Positions 22,116 through 32,035 of a DNA stretch of 47,106 nucleotides are shown one piece after another. Under the pieces are notes generated by a model. It had not been told where the DNA came from, ran no database searches, and was given only the letters and a program-made list of their open reading frames with translations. Source of the DNA: Spirogloea muscicola (Eukaryota > Streptophyta > Zygnematophyceae > Spirogloeales > Spirogloeaceae); the NCBI GenBank assembly GCA_009602725.1, contig WELB01000068.1, positions 548,574-595,679 on the forward strand, written 5' to 3'. Position 1 is the first letter of the stretch, and every line of letters starts with the position of its first letter. A program made the position numbers and the translations under genes.

Positions 22116-23804
22116 CCGGCCCGCGGCGCGCCGTGGTGCGCAGCGAGCGCTTCGCGGAGTGGCACAGGGGGATCCACAGGTGCCGCTGCCGCCCCGCCGC
22201 CATTCCCGCTGCACTCCAACCAGGGCACCGCGGCAGGCCCCGCCGCAGCTCGCGCTCCTCCCGGCGGCCTCGCGCGCGCGCTGGCGCTCCCGGGCCGTTG
22301 AGAGGGGCCGCGCCGGCCGCCTGGCGCTGCACCGGCACTGACCCGGCCGAGCCCGTGGGCCCTGTGGCCGCAGCCCGTCCCCCCACGGAGGCAGGAGGGC
22401 GTCGGGTGGCGGCACCGGGCTGCTGCCCGGCAAGCGCAAGACGCCGTCGCGAAAGTGAGTGCCGCCGCAGCCCGGCTTCCTCGGCGGCGTCGTCACTCGC
22501 GCCGGCCGCCGGGAATGCGGCGCGCGATCGGGCACGCCCCTGCCCGTCCCATTGCCGGGCTCTGGCAGCAGGCCCCCGGACGGCACTGCCTCTGGGCTCT
22601 CGACGCGCTACGGCGGCGTGCTGGGAAGCGCGACGCCGGCCGACCGACGCCGGGCGTGTCTGCGACGGGCTTGGAGCAGGCATGCGGAGAACGGCGATGG
22701 CAGGCGAGGGGCGCCGCACGGGGAGGACGAGCAAGATGGGGGAGGCGAGCACGAGGCGGCGGGAGCTTCTCGTGGCCACCGGCAGGCGCGGGCTCCTGCC
22801 AGGCTCGCCAAAGGCAAGGCCGGCGAGGATGCGGACGATGTCGAGGCCCCCACCCCGCGAACACGAGGAGCCGCTCGTCGGCTGCAGAGCCGGATGAGCA
22901 GCAGGTCGAGCAGGCCAGGGGCGGACGAGTCCGGCTGCGGCCCCGGGGGCCGGCACAGGCGGCAGGCGCCACCTTCTGTGAGAGCCCCCTTCTACTTCTC
23001 CTACCCAAGATGTGACACCACGCTGTGCTCGAGGTCTGCGCCGACGAGCATCTGAGCCGCTCCTCACGCGCCGTGTCCACGCGATATCCGTCTTGTCATG
23101 GGCCTCACAGCCCGACAGGAAACAACGTGTGCGAGCGTCGTCGAGGCGCCAGTCGACCAGCACACACCAAGTGCGTGGGGACCAAAGACGAGCGAGGGAC
23201 CTTGCCCGCGAACGAGAAGACGGGGACGAGGAGATGGAGGGAGGCGGGGAGGAGGGACGAGGCCGACCGAACACGGGAAGGTCAGCCTCGAGTCAGCTGT
23301 TCCCAGCCAGCCCATCTCCCGCAGTGTTGGCTGCGGTCTCAGTGGACTGACGCTCCTGCTCGTGCTTCGAGGGAAGCAGGCACAGGACCGAGGATGGAAG
23401 CACCATGACAGGACGTGCCAGCAAGCGAGCCAAGAGAGGGCCTCCCAGGCGGACGGGACTGGAGGAGGAGGTGCGGGCAGCGCCTCTGAAGCTCCCCAGG
23501 TTGCACCTGCTTCTCTCCAGGAAGGAAGTGCAGGAGGACTGGATCGAGATGACGGGCCATCGCTATGTCGGCAAGCCCAAGAGATCCACTCTCGTGCAGC
23601 GGGTGGGTTACTCCTTCCGGGCTGCCCACGGCGAGGTCGCTTGACTTTGTGCAGACTTGCTGCGCTGATTGCAAAGGCCCCAGTGAGATCGTGGTCGTCG
23701 TTCTGACCGAGCACGGGCCTCTGCAGGGGCTGGGACTGTGCACGGCTCTCACCTGTCCATCCTCCCTCCGGTACCTCGTAGACCCCGAGTCTCAATGTGA
23801 GTAG
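22077..23804 (+). CDS. DUF1639-domain protein B (partial, N-terminus in gap)
   Basis: Paralogue of protein A in opposite orientation. Supported exons: up to 22179 (SERFAEWHRGIH, matching TEKFDEWQQEL of A, both ending in phase 2), 22395-22454 (GLLPGKRKTPSRK), one starting near 22677 (HAENGDGRRG..., end uncertain), 23153-23280 (RARDLAREREDGDEEMEGG), 23386-23602 and 23727-23804. The signature is LLLSRKEVQEDWIEMTGHR then GKPKRSTLVQR, and the last exon starts GLGLCTALT. Intron positions and phases at the first block, before and after the signature exon, are the same as in A. The exon between about 22.9 and 23.1 kb was not found. Function unknown. Confidence 0.7.
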
Positions 23805-24400
23805 GCCAGCCCGTGCCTTTCAGCCTAGCAGCTTGTGCCGGCACGCGCTGTTGCACACAGAGTTCTAGCTGCTGCCCTGCATCTGCATCCTCCCATGATA
23901 CTCAATTTGCGTGTAGCGACATGTTGGTAGAGCTGCCCGTGATGACAGGGACTTGTTGTCCTGTGTGTGGTTGGTCAATACCCTGGCAGTAGGTAGTCCG
24001 GGATGACATGTGTGACAACTGCTTGCCGTCATTGTCTGTGCAGAGATGCTTCAGACGCGACCGCGGCTCAATTCTTGAGCTTAGCAGCGGCCGCACCCAG
24101 TCTGAAGGCTTGGGGACAAGCTCCCACCTTCAAACAGCCTTTCTTGCACTCAGCCACAACATCTCTAACCATGCTATCCAAAGTGTCGTGGTGGGTGCCT
24201 TGACTGCTGCAGGCATCGGTTGCCTGGACCTTGCACTTAGCTTGCTTATCTAAGATGTACTGCTTGGCCTGGGTCGCAAGCCCGGCGGACAAGCCATAGA
24301 AGACGGCAACTGAGGTTGCTGCCCAGTGGTTGCTGATTGATGACTAAAGACTGAGCTGACCCACTGAGCTGAGCTATCTGCTCTGGCCACGACTAGTGAC
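23805..24400. other. Unassigned region with one coding-like segment
   Basis: On the minus strand about 24270-24127 reads AKQYILDKQAKCKVQ ... DSMVRDVVAECKKGCLK and ends at a good GT donor, with an AG acceptor before it. I recognise no family and found no partner exon with certainty. Nothing else is seen in this stretch. Confidence 0.3.
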
Positions 24401-26853
24401 CTATAAAAGCAGCGGGACCAAGCTCTCCCCTTGACAATGACATGGCCATTTCTCGGGTTGGATCGTGACTCGCCCGGGGAGTAGCATAACGCCTTTGGCT
24501 TTGGCTTCTCGCAGCAGTAGGCCATAGACTGCGTCCAGCTCATCGCATGGCCTGAGACCCAGACCAGAAGGGGTGTGGTCAGTCTAGCACGTACGAGCGG
24601 ATAGGGCAGAACAACAGTGACAGTCACGCGCCTCCATCAAGCAGGATTGAGAGGGGCCCGAAAGCACTATTCTTTCAAGAGCAGCTAGGCTGACGTACAC
24701 GAGAACGGGCATTGCCAGACAAAGTGCGGGCTACTTGATGCACCCTTGACATACCCGAAGGCTGCACAGTCCCCTCTCTGTATCAGAAAGATAACAGCAG
24801 CCATGTGACCAGCTTCCACCACCTGAACATCAGCTCGCAGTCGCATCTCAGCAGTGACCCATCTGAAGCGCATACTGCGCTGATTGGGATCAATTCCTGG
24901 TAGGGATGTCATCGCGATACGATGATATGCAGGTGCTCCATGTCCACTGTACAGAGACTCAGTCAGTTCACATGAGGACTCCGGGGCCACAAAGGAATCT
25001 GTGTTGGGGAGAAGAGCTTCGCGACACTTATGCACGGGTGGGAGGCAGCCGGCTTACCTCAATGAGCTCCAGCACATGCCTCTGGGCCCGCAAGGAGACT
25101 GTGTCGGGAAAGAGAGCAACGCGACTATCATGCATGGCTGGAAGGTAGCTGGCTTCATGAGCTGCAGCAGCAGAGCACGTGAGCAGATCAAGCATGTCTC
25201 AGTGCTCCTGCTCCGAGGATGTCAGGCAAAATGCTGGAAACCAACACGATGGCAATCTTAGCCGCACTTGGGGGCTGACAAGATGTTCATGGCATTCTGG
25301 GCTCTTGGGCAGGTGTAGAAGATGAAGAGGTGCGTGGATCGTCTATTACCGAGGACCAATGAAGACCCAGTACTGTCTGGGCGGGAGCTTTGTCTTATGA
25401 TTGTTGGAGCACCTCCCTTCTTTGACAAAACAGCCCCAAGTGTGACGCTTTTGACCTTAACAGCACAACGACAGTGACTCGCTGTGTCAATCTTGGTACA
25501 AGCAGTGTGTCAAGAAGTAATTCGCAGATCCCATTGGATCAGATAGGCACTAGGTGGACACTACACAATTCGGCCTGGCACGGTACGACCTCAAGAGGAC
25601 CACAGCATGTTGGAGCATCATACAATATCATGTGAACCAGCGGTGATTCCAGAACTGTAGTCCAGCTCTTGCTTCTGACCAGGTTCAACATCGCCCTCAA
25701 TTGTTGCTCCCCTTGCATATCACCAAGAGCACCTTGACCAGTGGTATCTCTCAAACCAACTGCCTTTTCCCTTCTCTTCTCTGGGCAAGCAAGAAAGGTT
25801 GACTGGAAGTGCTCTGACCTCAATGTACACCTTCCGACCGCAGGGTTTGACCAACAGAAAGTCCAGTCGGCTCTTCTTCACCCCAAGCTTGGCCTCGGGC
25901 TTGATCGTCTATTGCCAGGAAGGAGCAACGAGGGCAGTCATCCCAGTAAGCGGGGAATTCCTGCATTTCTGGCTTCACTGTGCACCCGCTCGACTTGCTT
26001 CCTTGGTGCTGATGAATGTGTGGTGTGTACCTACATATGTCGAGCCAAACTCGGAGAATAGGCCTCGCCCTGAGCATGTCGTGGACCACTGCATTCGCAC
26101 TTGCGCTGTGTATGCCAATCTGCAGACGAAGAGGCACTGACATTGGAGTTCAGCGAGTGAGCTCAGAGGGTCGTCAGCTTCGCGGTGCCTTTGCAGTCAC
26201 GTGAGGCTTGCAATTTAAGGTACCGGCAAGTGCACATCAGCACCAGGTGTGGCCATGCAACAGGACAGCTGCGTACCCACACTCCGTCCACGCAGATCAG
26301 CTCGAGCGTGTACGCGTACTTGCGCCGCGGGTTGGCGGAGGACGACAGCATCACGGGCTGCAGGGGCACGTCCAGCAGGCCGACCATGGGGCCTGCGGGG
26401 CCGCCGCCGCAGCTGCCGGCTGGAGCTCCTGCTCATCCCAGCGGGGCGCTTGTCTGTTTGTGGCAGGCCCGCCGAGCCCGGAGAAGCCGCCGTCAGGGGC
26501 CCTGACCGGTGTTGGGGCAGTGCACGGTGATGACGTCGCCTCCAAGGAGCTCGACGTCCGCCAGGAAGCGCTTGTACCGCCTGACGAGCCTCCCTCCCGT
26601 GAGGGCCCGGCTGCCACAGTCGGGGACTGAGGCAGCCACGGCAACAACGCTCAGCCACGGCCGGGCTCTCCAGCGGGCGGCGCTGGAGGAGTGCTCAGTC
26701 GAGCTGCGCCGTCGTCGGGAGTCACCTGGCAGAGCAGCTGCCGCCAGGGTGGCGCGTGAGGGGCTCCGCGCGCCAGCTGCAGCAGCAGGCGCGGGGGCCT
26801 GCGCCCAGGGAGGCCGCTGGCGCGCGCGAGGGGGCGGCGCTGCTGANGGCCAT
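24401..26853 (-). CDS. SfsA-like protein with N-terminal transit-peptide-like extension
   Basis: Homologue of bacterial SfsA (sugar fermentation stimulation protein), a putative nucleic-acid-binding/nuclease-fold protein. Nine exons with closing phases: 26853-26726, 26610-26507, 26392-26277, 26119-26051, 25908-25819, 25455-25413, 25161-25058, 24822-24755, 24551-24401, giving 290 residues. Family blocks in order are [112 protein letters not shown] and [19 protein letters not shown]. Bacterial proteins are about 235 residues. The extra 50 N-terminal residues (Ala/Ser/Arg-rich, almost no acidic residues) look like a plastid transit peptide, suggesting an organelle-derived gene. The donor after exon 4 (CGA then GTTTGG) is weak and an extra exon is possible there. 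An N (26847) hits codon 3. Confidence 0.85.
24958..25035 (-). repeat. Decayed duplicate of SfsA-like exon 7 in the adjacent intron
   Basis: Reads [19 protein letters not shown] in antisense, aligned position by position with [19 protein letters not shown] of exon 7 (25161-25058), at roughly 60-65% nucleotide identity by eye. It lies just after exon 7 in the direction of transcription and is not used in the phased model. It is most likely a relic of a tandem exon duplication. Confidence 0.5.
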
Positions 26854-27255
26854 GGCGCCCACGCCCGGAGGCCGCCTTAAAGAACGGAAACGGTTTGCCC
26901 ATTTGAGCATAGGGTCGGGAAAAGCCAGCCCAAAAAAGAAATGCGGCTGCTGCTATTAGAAGAGCGGCTGTGAAAGCCAGCCAGATGCGTACAGGCGTTC
27001 TTGGCGGAGCCACAGGCTGGGCAGACAGGGCCAAACTACGAGCTATGCAGCGACTTCGGCTTGGAGAAGTAGAAGACGTGGCTCTCCCAATGGGGGCAAG
27101 GGCTGTGAGAGGGGCAAGCGCGGCCAGATTAACTGGTGGCTGGGAGAGGCCAGCCCAAAAGAATGGACAAGGTCTGAAGGAGGCGGAGTGCTAAGGACTG
27201 AGACAGCAGTAAGCGAACTCTCAGTAACCTCTCGTGAGTTGATGCAAATCTGAGG
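26854..27255 (-). repeat. Cluster of LINE 3' hairpin modules
   Basis: Antisense modules at about 26911-26931, 26964-26983 and 27138-27156. The last keeps an upstream UTR (GTTACTGAGAGTTCGCTTAC in sense, to about 27245) identical in layout to the one at 27797-27900 (+). No gene is seen. The first module lies about 60 bp upstream of the SfsA-like start codon. Confidence 0.75.
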
Positions 27256-27905
27256 AGAACTCCAGCATCATGCCTCCGACTGCTGGGGCGGACGGCCGCC
27301 TCCACACCCGGCGCGCCGATCCTCTCGTCGCTAGCGCGCTCGGCGGGGGGCCTCGGCTCATTGCCGACGTCGTCACAACGGACTCCTTGAATTCCAGGAG
27401 CGCAACACGCTCGGCGGAGGAGGCGGGCTACGCCGTCCGCCAAGCGGCCGCCGCAAAGGAGCGCAAGTACTCGGATCACCCGGTAGGCGACGAGTTTATC
27501 CCACTCGCCGTCGACGTACACGACGCCTTTGGCGCCAAATGGCTGGACCTCCTTCACCAACTTGCGAGTCGAGCAGCGGCCCGCCGCCACGGGCAGCAGG
27601 GCGAGCAGCCTGGCTTCCATGTCGCCGGGTCCCTCGCCCAAGTTTTCCGGATGCGCCTGGCCGTCTCTTTGCAGCGGTCCCTAGCTTTTGCGGTCCACTT
27701 GCGCGCAGGCCGCGCTCTGGCGGCGGCCTCCGGCTTCCGTCAGGGCGACGTCTTTCCGCCTGCTAGCTACTCAGATTTGCATCTACTGACGAGAGGTTAC
27801 TGAGAGTTCGCTTACTGCTGTCTCAGTCCTTAGCACTCCGACTCCTGCAGACCTTGTCCATTCATTTGGGCTGGCCTCTCCCAGCCACCAGCTAATCTGG
27901 CCGCG
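27256..27905 (+). mobile_element. LINE 3' fragment with UTR and hairpin
   Basis: A clean frame 27270-27803 covers nuclease to terminus: HTRRADPLVASALGGGPRLI, DVVTTD, HPVGDEFIPLAVDVHDAFG, ending SYSDLHLLTRGY-stop. The UTR has the hairpin GGGCTGGCCTCTCCCAGCC (27868-27886). It is one of the best preserved 3' ends and forms an inverted repeat with 27906-28330. Confidence 0.85.
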
Positions 27906-29928
27906 CTTGCTCAATCTGAGTAGCTAGCAGGCGGAAAGACGTCGCCCTGACGGAAGCCGGAGGCTGCCGCCAGAGCGCGGCCTGCGCGCACGTGGACCGC
28001 AAAAGCTAGGGACCGCTGCAAAGAGACGGCCAGGCGCATCCGGAAAACTTGGGCGAGGGACCCGGCGACATGGAAGCCAGGCTGCTCGCCCTGCTGCCCG
28101 TGGCGGCGGGCCGCTGCTCGCTGCGCAAGGCGGTGAAGTAGGTCAAGCCATTTGGCGCCAAAGGCGCCGTGTACGTCGACGGCGAGTGGGATAAACTCGT
28201 CGCCTACTGGGTGATCCGAGTACTTGCGCTCCTTTGCGGCGGCCGCTTGGCGGACGGCGTAGCCCGCCTCCTCCGCCGAGCGTGTAGCGCTCCTGGAATC
28301 CAAGGATTTCCGTTGTGACGACGTCGGCAATGAGCCGAGGCCCCCCGCCGAGCGCGCTAGCGATCTCGCGTCGGGTGTGGAGGCGGCCGTCCGCCCCAGC
28401 AGTCAGAGGCATGATGCTGGAGTTCTCCAGCGCCACAGTGTAACCGGCTTCGACAAATATGCCGAACATCGCGTTCCGGAGCAGGTCGTGTGTGCCGGTC
28501 CGCTCCCCTCCCCGTGCGCCTCGGAGCATATGAGCCGCCAGTGACGCCGCGTCCGGGCTGCGCTCGCCGCACTCGCATTGTTGTACTCCACCTAGGCATG
28601 GTGGGTGGAGGCCGAGTAGGCGGTGCACAGCCGTTCGGAATGCGTCGTCCGGCATCCGAAGCGCGTAGTGGATCGGCAGAGCCGACAGCCAAACAGCCGC
28701 CCCTGGTGAGGACGCCGAGAGCAGTCGCGCGCGCCCCCGGAGGTCGGCTGGAGGCAAAAGCCCCAGCGCCGTGGAGAAAGACGCCGCATCTACCTCCGCC
28801 ATGCAGCGAGCCTTGGGCCCGCAGGTCGGCCGTGCGCGCGAGGAGAGCGAACGGGACGGCCCGTGGCACCAGGGCGGGGTGATCCGCAAGCAGCTCATCC
28901 CGGGCTGAGCGGAGAGCCGTCTGGAAAGGCAACGTGCCAGTCTCCACGTCCGCGGCCGCCTGCTCCAGGAGGCGACCCCCTTGCCGGATGAAACGCTGGG
29001 CCACCGAAGCCGCAGCCTGCGCCCAACTCCTCAGGTGTGCTGCCCGGCAGGCACGAGCCAGCGGACGGCAGCCTAGACCCCCTCGGCTCACAGGCAGGGA
29101 GGCCTGGTGCACTGCAGCCGGCGTCTCCAGGAAGGCCGAGTGTTGGACCAGGGCCGCTGTGCTGGCCAGGATACCTGCATCGAAAGTTGCATAGGCGGCC
29201 TGCGTCGCCGGGGAGGGGGGGGGGGAGGGGGGGAGGGCTCGAGCCAGGTACAGGGGACGGTGGGCTATGCTGCGCGTCAGCATGGCAAGCCCCAGCTGCA
29301 TATCGTGCAGCTCAGGTAGGCGGGCCGCCGGCTTGAGGTGCTCCTGCAGCTTGCTGCGCAGCTGCTCGTCCACGAAGGCAGGTGAGCCCAATGGAACCCC
29401 GAGGAGTGTGAGGCCCCCGGCAGGTCTGACAGCCGAAGGGAAGGCGGAGGAGGGCTGGCAACCCTTGTGGGGACCAGGCGCTGCACTTCGACGCTCGGAT
29501 GTCCAGGCCGATCTCCTTCAGCTGCTCCTCGAGCGTGGCGAAGGCAGCCAAGACCTCGTCTGGTTGCCCGACCAGGGAGGTGTCGTCGGCATACGTGGGC
29601 ATGAGGACGCCCGGGTGAGCAGTTGCCGTGGCCTTCAAGGCACGGTCGTGGGCCAGCGCGTAGAAAAACCCCGCCAGCGGGTCCCCATGACGCGTGCCCG
29701 TGGAAGACTGAAGGACCTCCCACCCTCCGGCTCCATGCCGCCATAGGAGATCACTGGGCTGGCCGTAGCCCAGCCGAAAGCACGGCAGCAGGGTGGGAAA
29801 GGCCGCCTCCTCGGCAACTGTGGCGCGGTCGACGCAGTTAAAGGCATTGCGGACGTCCACCGCCAGCACGACCCACTCGGGGTGCAAGTCGAGGGAAGCC
29901 CGCACCCCATGGACAACCATGGCTGTGA
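27906..29928 (-). mobile_element. LINE copy, starts in RT, frameshifted
   Basis: Minus-strand copy beginning just before RT motif A (LAVDVRNAFNCVDR, about 29870-29830), with RHGDPLAGFFYALAHD (motif B) and YADD (about 29594-29583). It then runs through the linker to the knuckle (QQCECGERSPDAASLAAHML) and terminal region. Frame breaks occur near 29390, 28790 and 28330. A G-rich run lies at 29214-29234. The 3' end is cut inside the SYSD codons at about 27911, where it meets the plus copy. Its 5' end abuts another element's hairpin (29929). Identity to copies 1 and 2 is clearly lower than between those two. Confidence 0.85.
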
Positions 29929-30420
29929 GAAGCCAGCCCGAAAAGAATTGACAAGGTTCGAAGGGGCCAAACTACAAGCTAAGCAGCGACTGCGGGGCCT
30001 GAAGAGGCTATGGCAGAACGGGGGAGGATGGACCACTCAGTAGTTACGGACCCTCAAATCCGACAGACTAGCTGCCAGAAAACTATCCCCCTGACGAAAG
30101 CCGGAGGCCGCAGCGAGAGCATGGCCAGCACGCAGATGCAAGGCGTGGGCCATGGACCGCTGAAGGGAGACGGACAATTGCATACGGTAGACCTGAGCCC
30201 ACGAGCCAGCGGCGTTGAAGTCAGCCGGGTCACCGCGCCTGTGGGACACAGTGCGCCGCGCAAGCCTGGCCAGCAGGTCGAGCCACTGGGACCCGAGAGC
30301 CACGTGCACGTCCACAGCCGGGGGGACGAACTCATCTGCAGCCGGGTGGTCGGCGTATTCGGCCGCCTTGCTGCGAGCGGCCTTCACCGCAGCGTGGCCA
30401 GCCCGAGAGGCAGAACGAGA
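29929..30420 (-). mobile_element. Hairpin scrap plus LINE 3' fragment
   Basis: 29929-29960 is an antisense hairpin module. 29990-30420 is a minus-strand LINE 3' fragment (RAGHAAVKAARSKAAEYADH ... FVPPAVDVHVALGS) ending SLSDLRV-R-NY-stop at about 30037. The UTR runs to about 29990 with CTACTGAGTGGTCCATCC, the same subfamily as 6744-7512. Its 5' end joins directly to the pyrimidine-rich end of the next module. Confidence 0.8.
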
Positions 30421-30790
30421 GAAGTGCGCGCCCATAGAGAAGAGGGGCTGGCAAAGCCAGCCCAAAAAATAATGGACAGTGTCCAAAGCCAAAGAAAGAG
30501 GAGCCGGAAAAAGGACTACACTACAAAACACTGCAGAACACAGAGACGATGCAGAGGGAAGCTCAGTTCCCACGAGTGAGCAACATCAGGTCTGAGTAGC
30601 TCGCTGCAGGGAAAGAGGCAGCCCGGGGCAGAAAGAGAGAAAAGCGCGCCCATAGAAAAGAGGGGCTGGCCAAGCCAGCCCAAAAAAGAATGGACTATGT
30701 CCAAAGCTAAAGCAAGAGGAGCCGGAGAAAGGACTACACTACAACATACTGCAGAACACAGAAACGATGCAGAGGAAAGCTCAGTACCCA
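30421..30790 (-). repeat. Two tandem LINE 3' UTR modules
   Basis: Two consecutive units in the same orientation, with hairpins at 30444-30463 and 30662-30681. Each has (in sense) GAGCTTCCCTCTGCATCG, GTAGTGTAGTCC, CCGGCTCCTC, a small TGGACA/TGTCCA palindrome, GGGCTGGC...GCCAGCCCC and CTATGGGCG. Between them only about 40 bp of terminal LINE codons survive (about 30600-30640). It is a head-to-tail array made by very short insertions. Confidence 0.85.
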
Positions 30791-31299
30791 CGAGTGAGCA
30801 ACATCAGGTCTGAGTAGCTCGCTGCAGGAAAAGAGGCGCTCCGCCGAGACCCAGAGGCGGCGGCCAAAGCACGGCCTGCGCGCGTATGGACGGCGTGGGC
30901 AAGGGAGCGTTGAAGCGATACGGCCAGGCGCATGCGGAAGACTTGTGCGAGCGACCCTGCGGCGTTGAAGCCGGGCATCGCCCCTGGCAGACCCGGCCGC
31001 CGGTCAGTGGCCTGGCGAGCAAGCCGCTGAATGAGATCCAGCCAGCGGGGCAGAAAGCCCCGGGTTGGAGCGGTCGACCACATCAGTGGTGACCACTTCA
31101 GCAATGATGCGCCCACCGCCGCCCGGAGTGGACGCCACCAGGTCGACGCGGCGCGTGTGGAGTCCGTCGGCCCTCTGGAGGAAGAGCAACCCCGCTGCGC
31201 AAGCCAGAGGCTGCTGCAAGAAGAGAAAGTGCTCGCCCATAGAGAAGAGGGGCTGGCAAAGAAGAAGTGCTCGCCGAGAGGAAGAAGGGCGGGGCGCAC
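30784..31299 (-). mobile_element. Chain of LINE 3' fragments
   Basis: 30784-31060 encodes in antisense the terminal region (AGSLAQVFRMRLAVSLQRSL ... SYSDLMLLTRGY-stop). 31060-31215 is a nuclease piece (HTRRVDLVASTPGGGGRI, EVVTTDVVDRSNPG). 31236-31260 is half a hairpin module. The pieces are fused in frame by chance. Confidence 0.78.
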
Positions 31300-31345
31300 G
31301 GGAAGAAGTGGTCGCACCCGGGGCGACCACTTCTTCCCATGCGCC
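31293..31345. repeat. Fold-back palindrome between two LINE pieces
   Basis: Perfect 16-bp arms (31300-31315 and 31323-31338) around a 7-base loop, extended to 23 bp with one mismatch (31293-31299 with 31339-31345). Both arms are the same subfamily B sequence (GGGAAGAAGTGG and its complement), marking an inversion at the junction. Confidence 0.9.
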
Positions 31346-31745
31346 ATGGACATCTACGGCGGCTACAGAACAAAGTGGTCTTCCCTCCTTCATCGCCTGG
31401 CACTGCATGTCGATGCCCGCCGACATAGTCGGGCGGGTAGCTTGGGGCATTCTAGCGTCCCGCAAGCCATCGTTGCATGCTATAGAATGCGGCTATCATT
31501 GAGTCTACAGCGCTCCCAGGCACTCGCAGTACACCAGCGTGCTGGTCGTGCATTAGCCCAAGCTAATGGCTTCCGTGGTGGCGGGTTGGCGCCTCAGTAT
31601 AGCTTGTCAGATATGCATGTGCTCACTCGGGGATATGGGGATAAGGGGTGTCCCCCTTAGCCAGCTCATTACCCAGTTAACAGGACATTTGTAAGGCTAA
31701 GATTGACCTCCCTTTCAATTTCATGCGCACCGCGCGCCTTCTCCG
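31323..31745 (+). mobile_element. LINE subfamily B 3' fragment with UTR
   Basis: Reads GDHFFPCAMDIYGGYRTKWS ... SVPQAIVACYRMRLSLSL ... SLSDMHVLTRGY. The stop codon is changed, so the frame runs on to about 31660. The UTR has GCTCATTACCCAGTTAACAG, TTTGTAAGGC and CCTCCCTTTCAATTTCATGC. It closely matches 16360-16900 in antisense. Confidence 0.82.
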
Positions 31746-32035
31746 CTCGCCCATATAGCCATGGCAAAGCCAGCCCAAAAGAGAATGGACAATGTCCAAA
31801 GCCAAAGAAAGAGGTGCAAAGCAAGCGCTTGGGAGCGCTGGAGGGGTTGACATTGACAATCGCATTGGTAGCAGGACACAAGACCCGAAGGCACGGAGCC
31901 TCCAGGAAGTGCTGCACCCTGTTCCCGGCGCCGCTGGTCAGCTTGAGATGCCAGCAGCAAAAGTAACGAGGACCACCGACCCCGTAACACCTGAGTGGAT
32001 ATCCATGGCCAGGGGGTAAAAGAAGAAAGGGCTTG
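31746..32035 (-). mobile_element. Diverged LINE B-like fragment with hairpin half
   Basis: In antisense reads RWSSLLLLLASQADQRRREQ and SVPSGLVSCYQCDCQCQPLQ, recognisable against WSSLLHCLALHVDARRRSR and SVPQAIVACYRMRLSL of subfamily B. At 31762-31805 is a half hairpin and the GGACATTGTCCATT palindrome in sense orientation of the minus strand. Confidence 0.6.

Noticed and set aside
21085-23274. Very long open frames spanning 21.1-23.3 kb on both strands
   Set aside because: They cross the 438-N gap, where every codon reads as unknown, and consist of GC-rich low-complexity sequence.
29214-29234. G-run as a telomere-like or G-quadruplex element
   Set aside because: It lies in the middle of a LINE linker region and is a local expansion of proline codons on the other strand.
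30427-30790. Head-to-tail repeats as a CRISPR array or satellite
   Set aside because: The units are LINE 3' ends of unequal length with coding remnants. The organism is eukaryotic and no short identical repeats with unique spacers exist.
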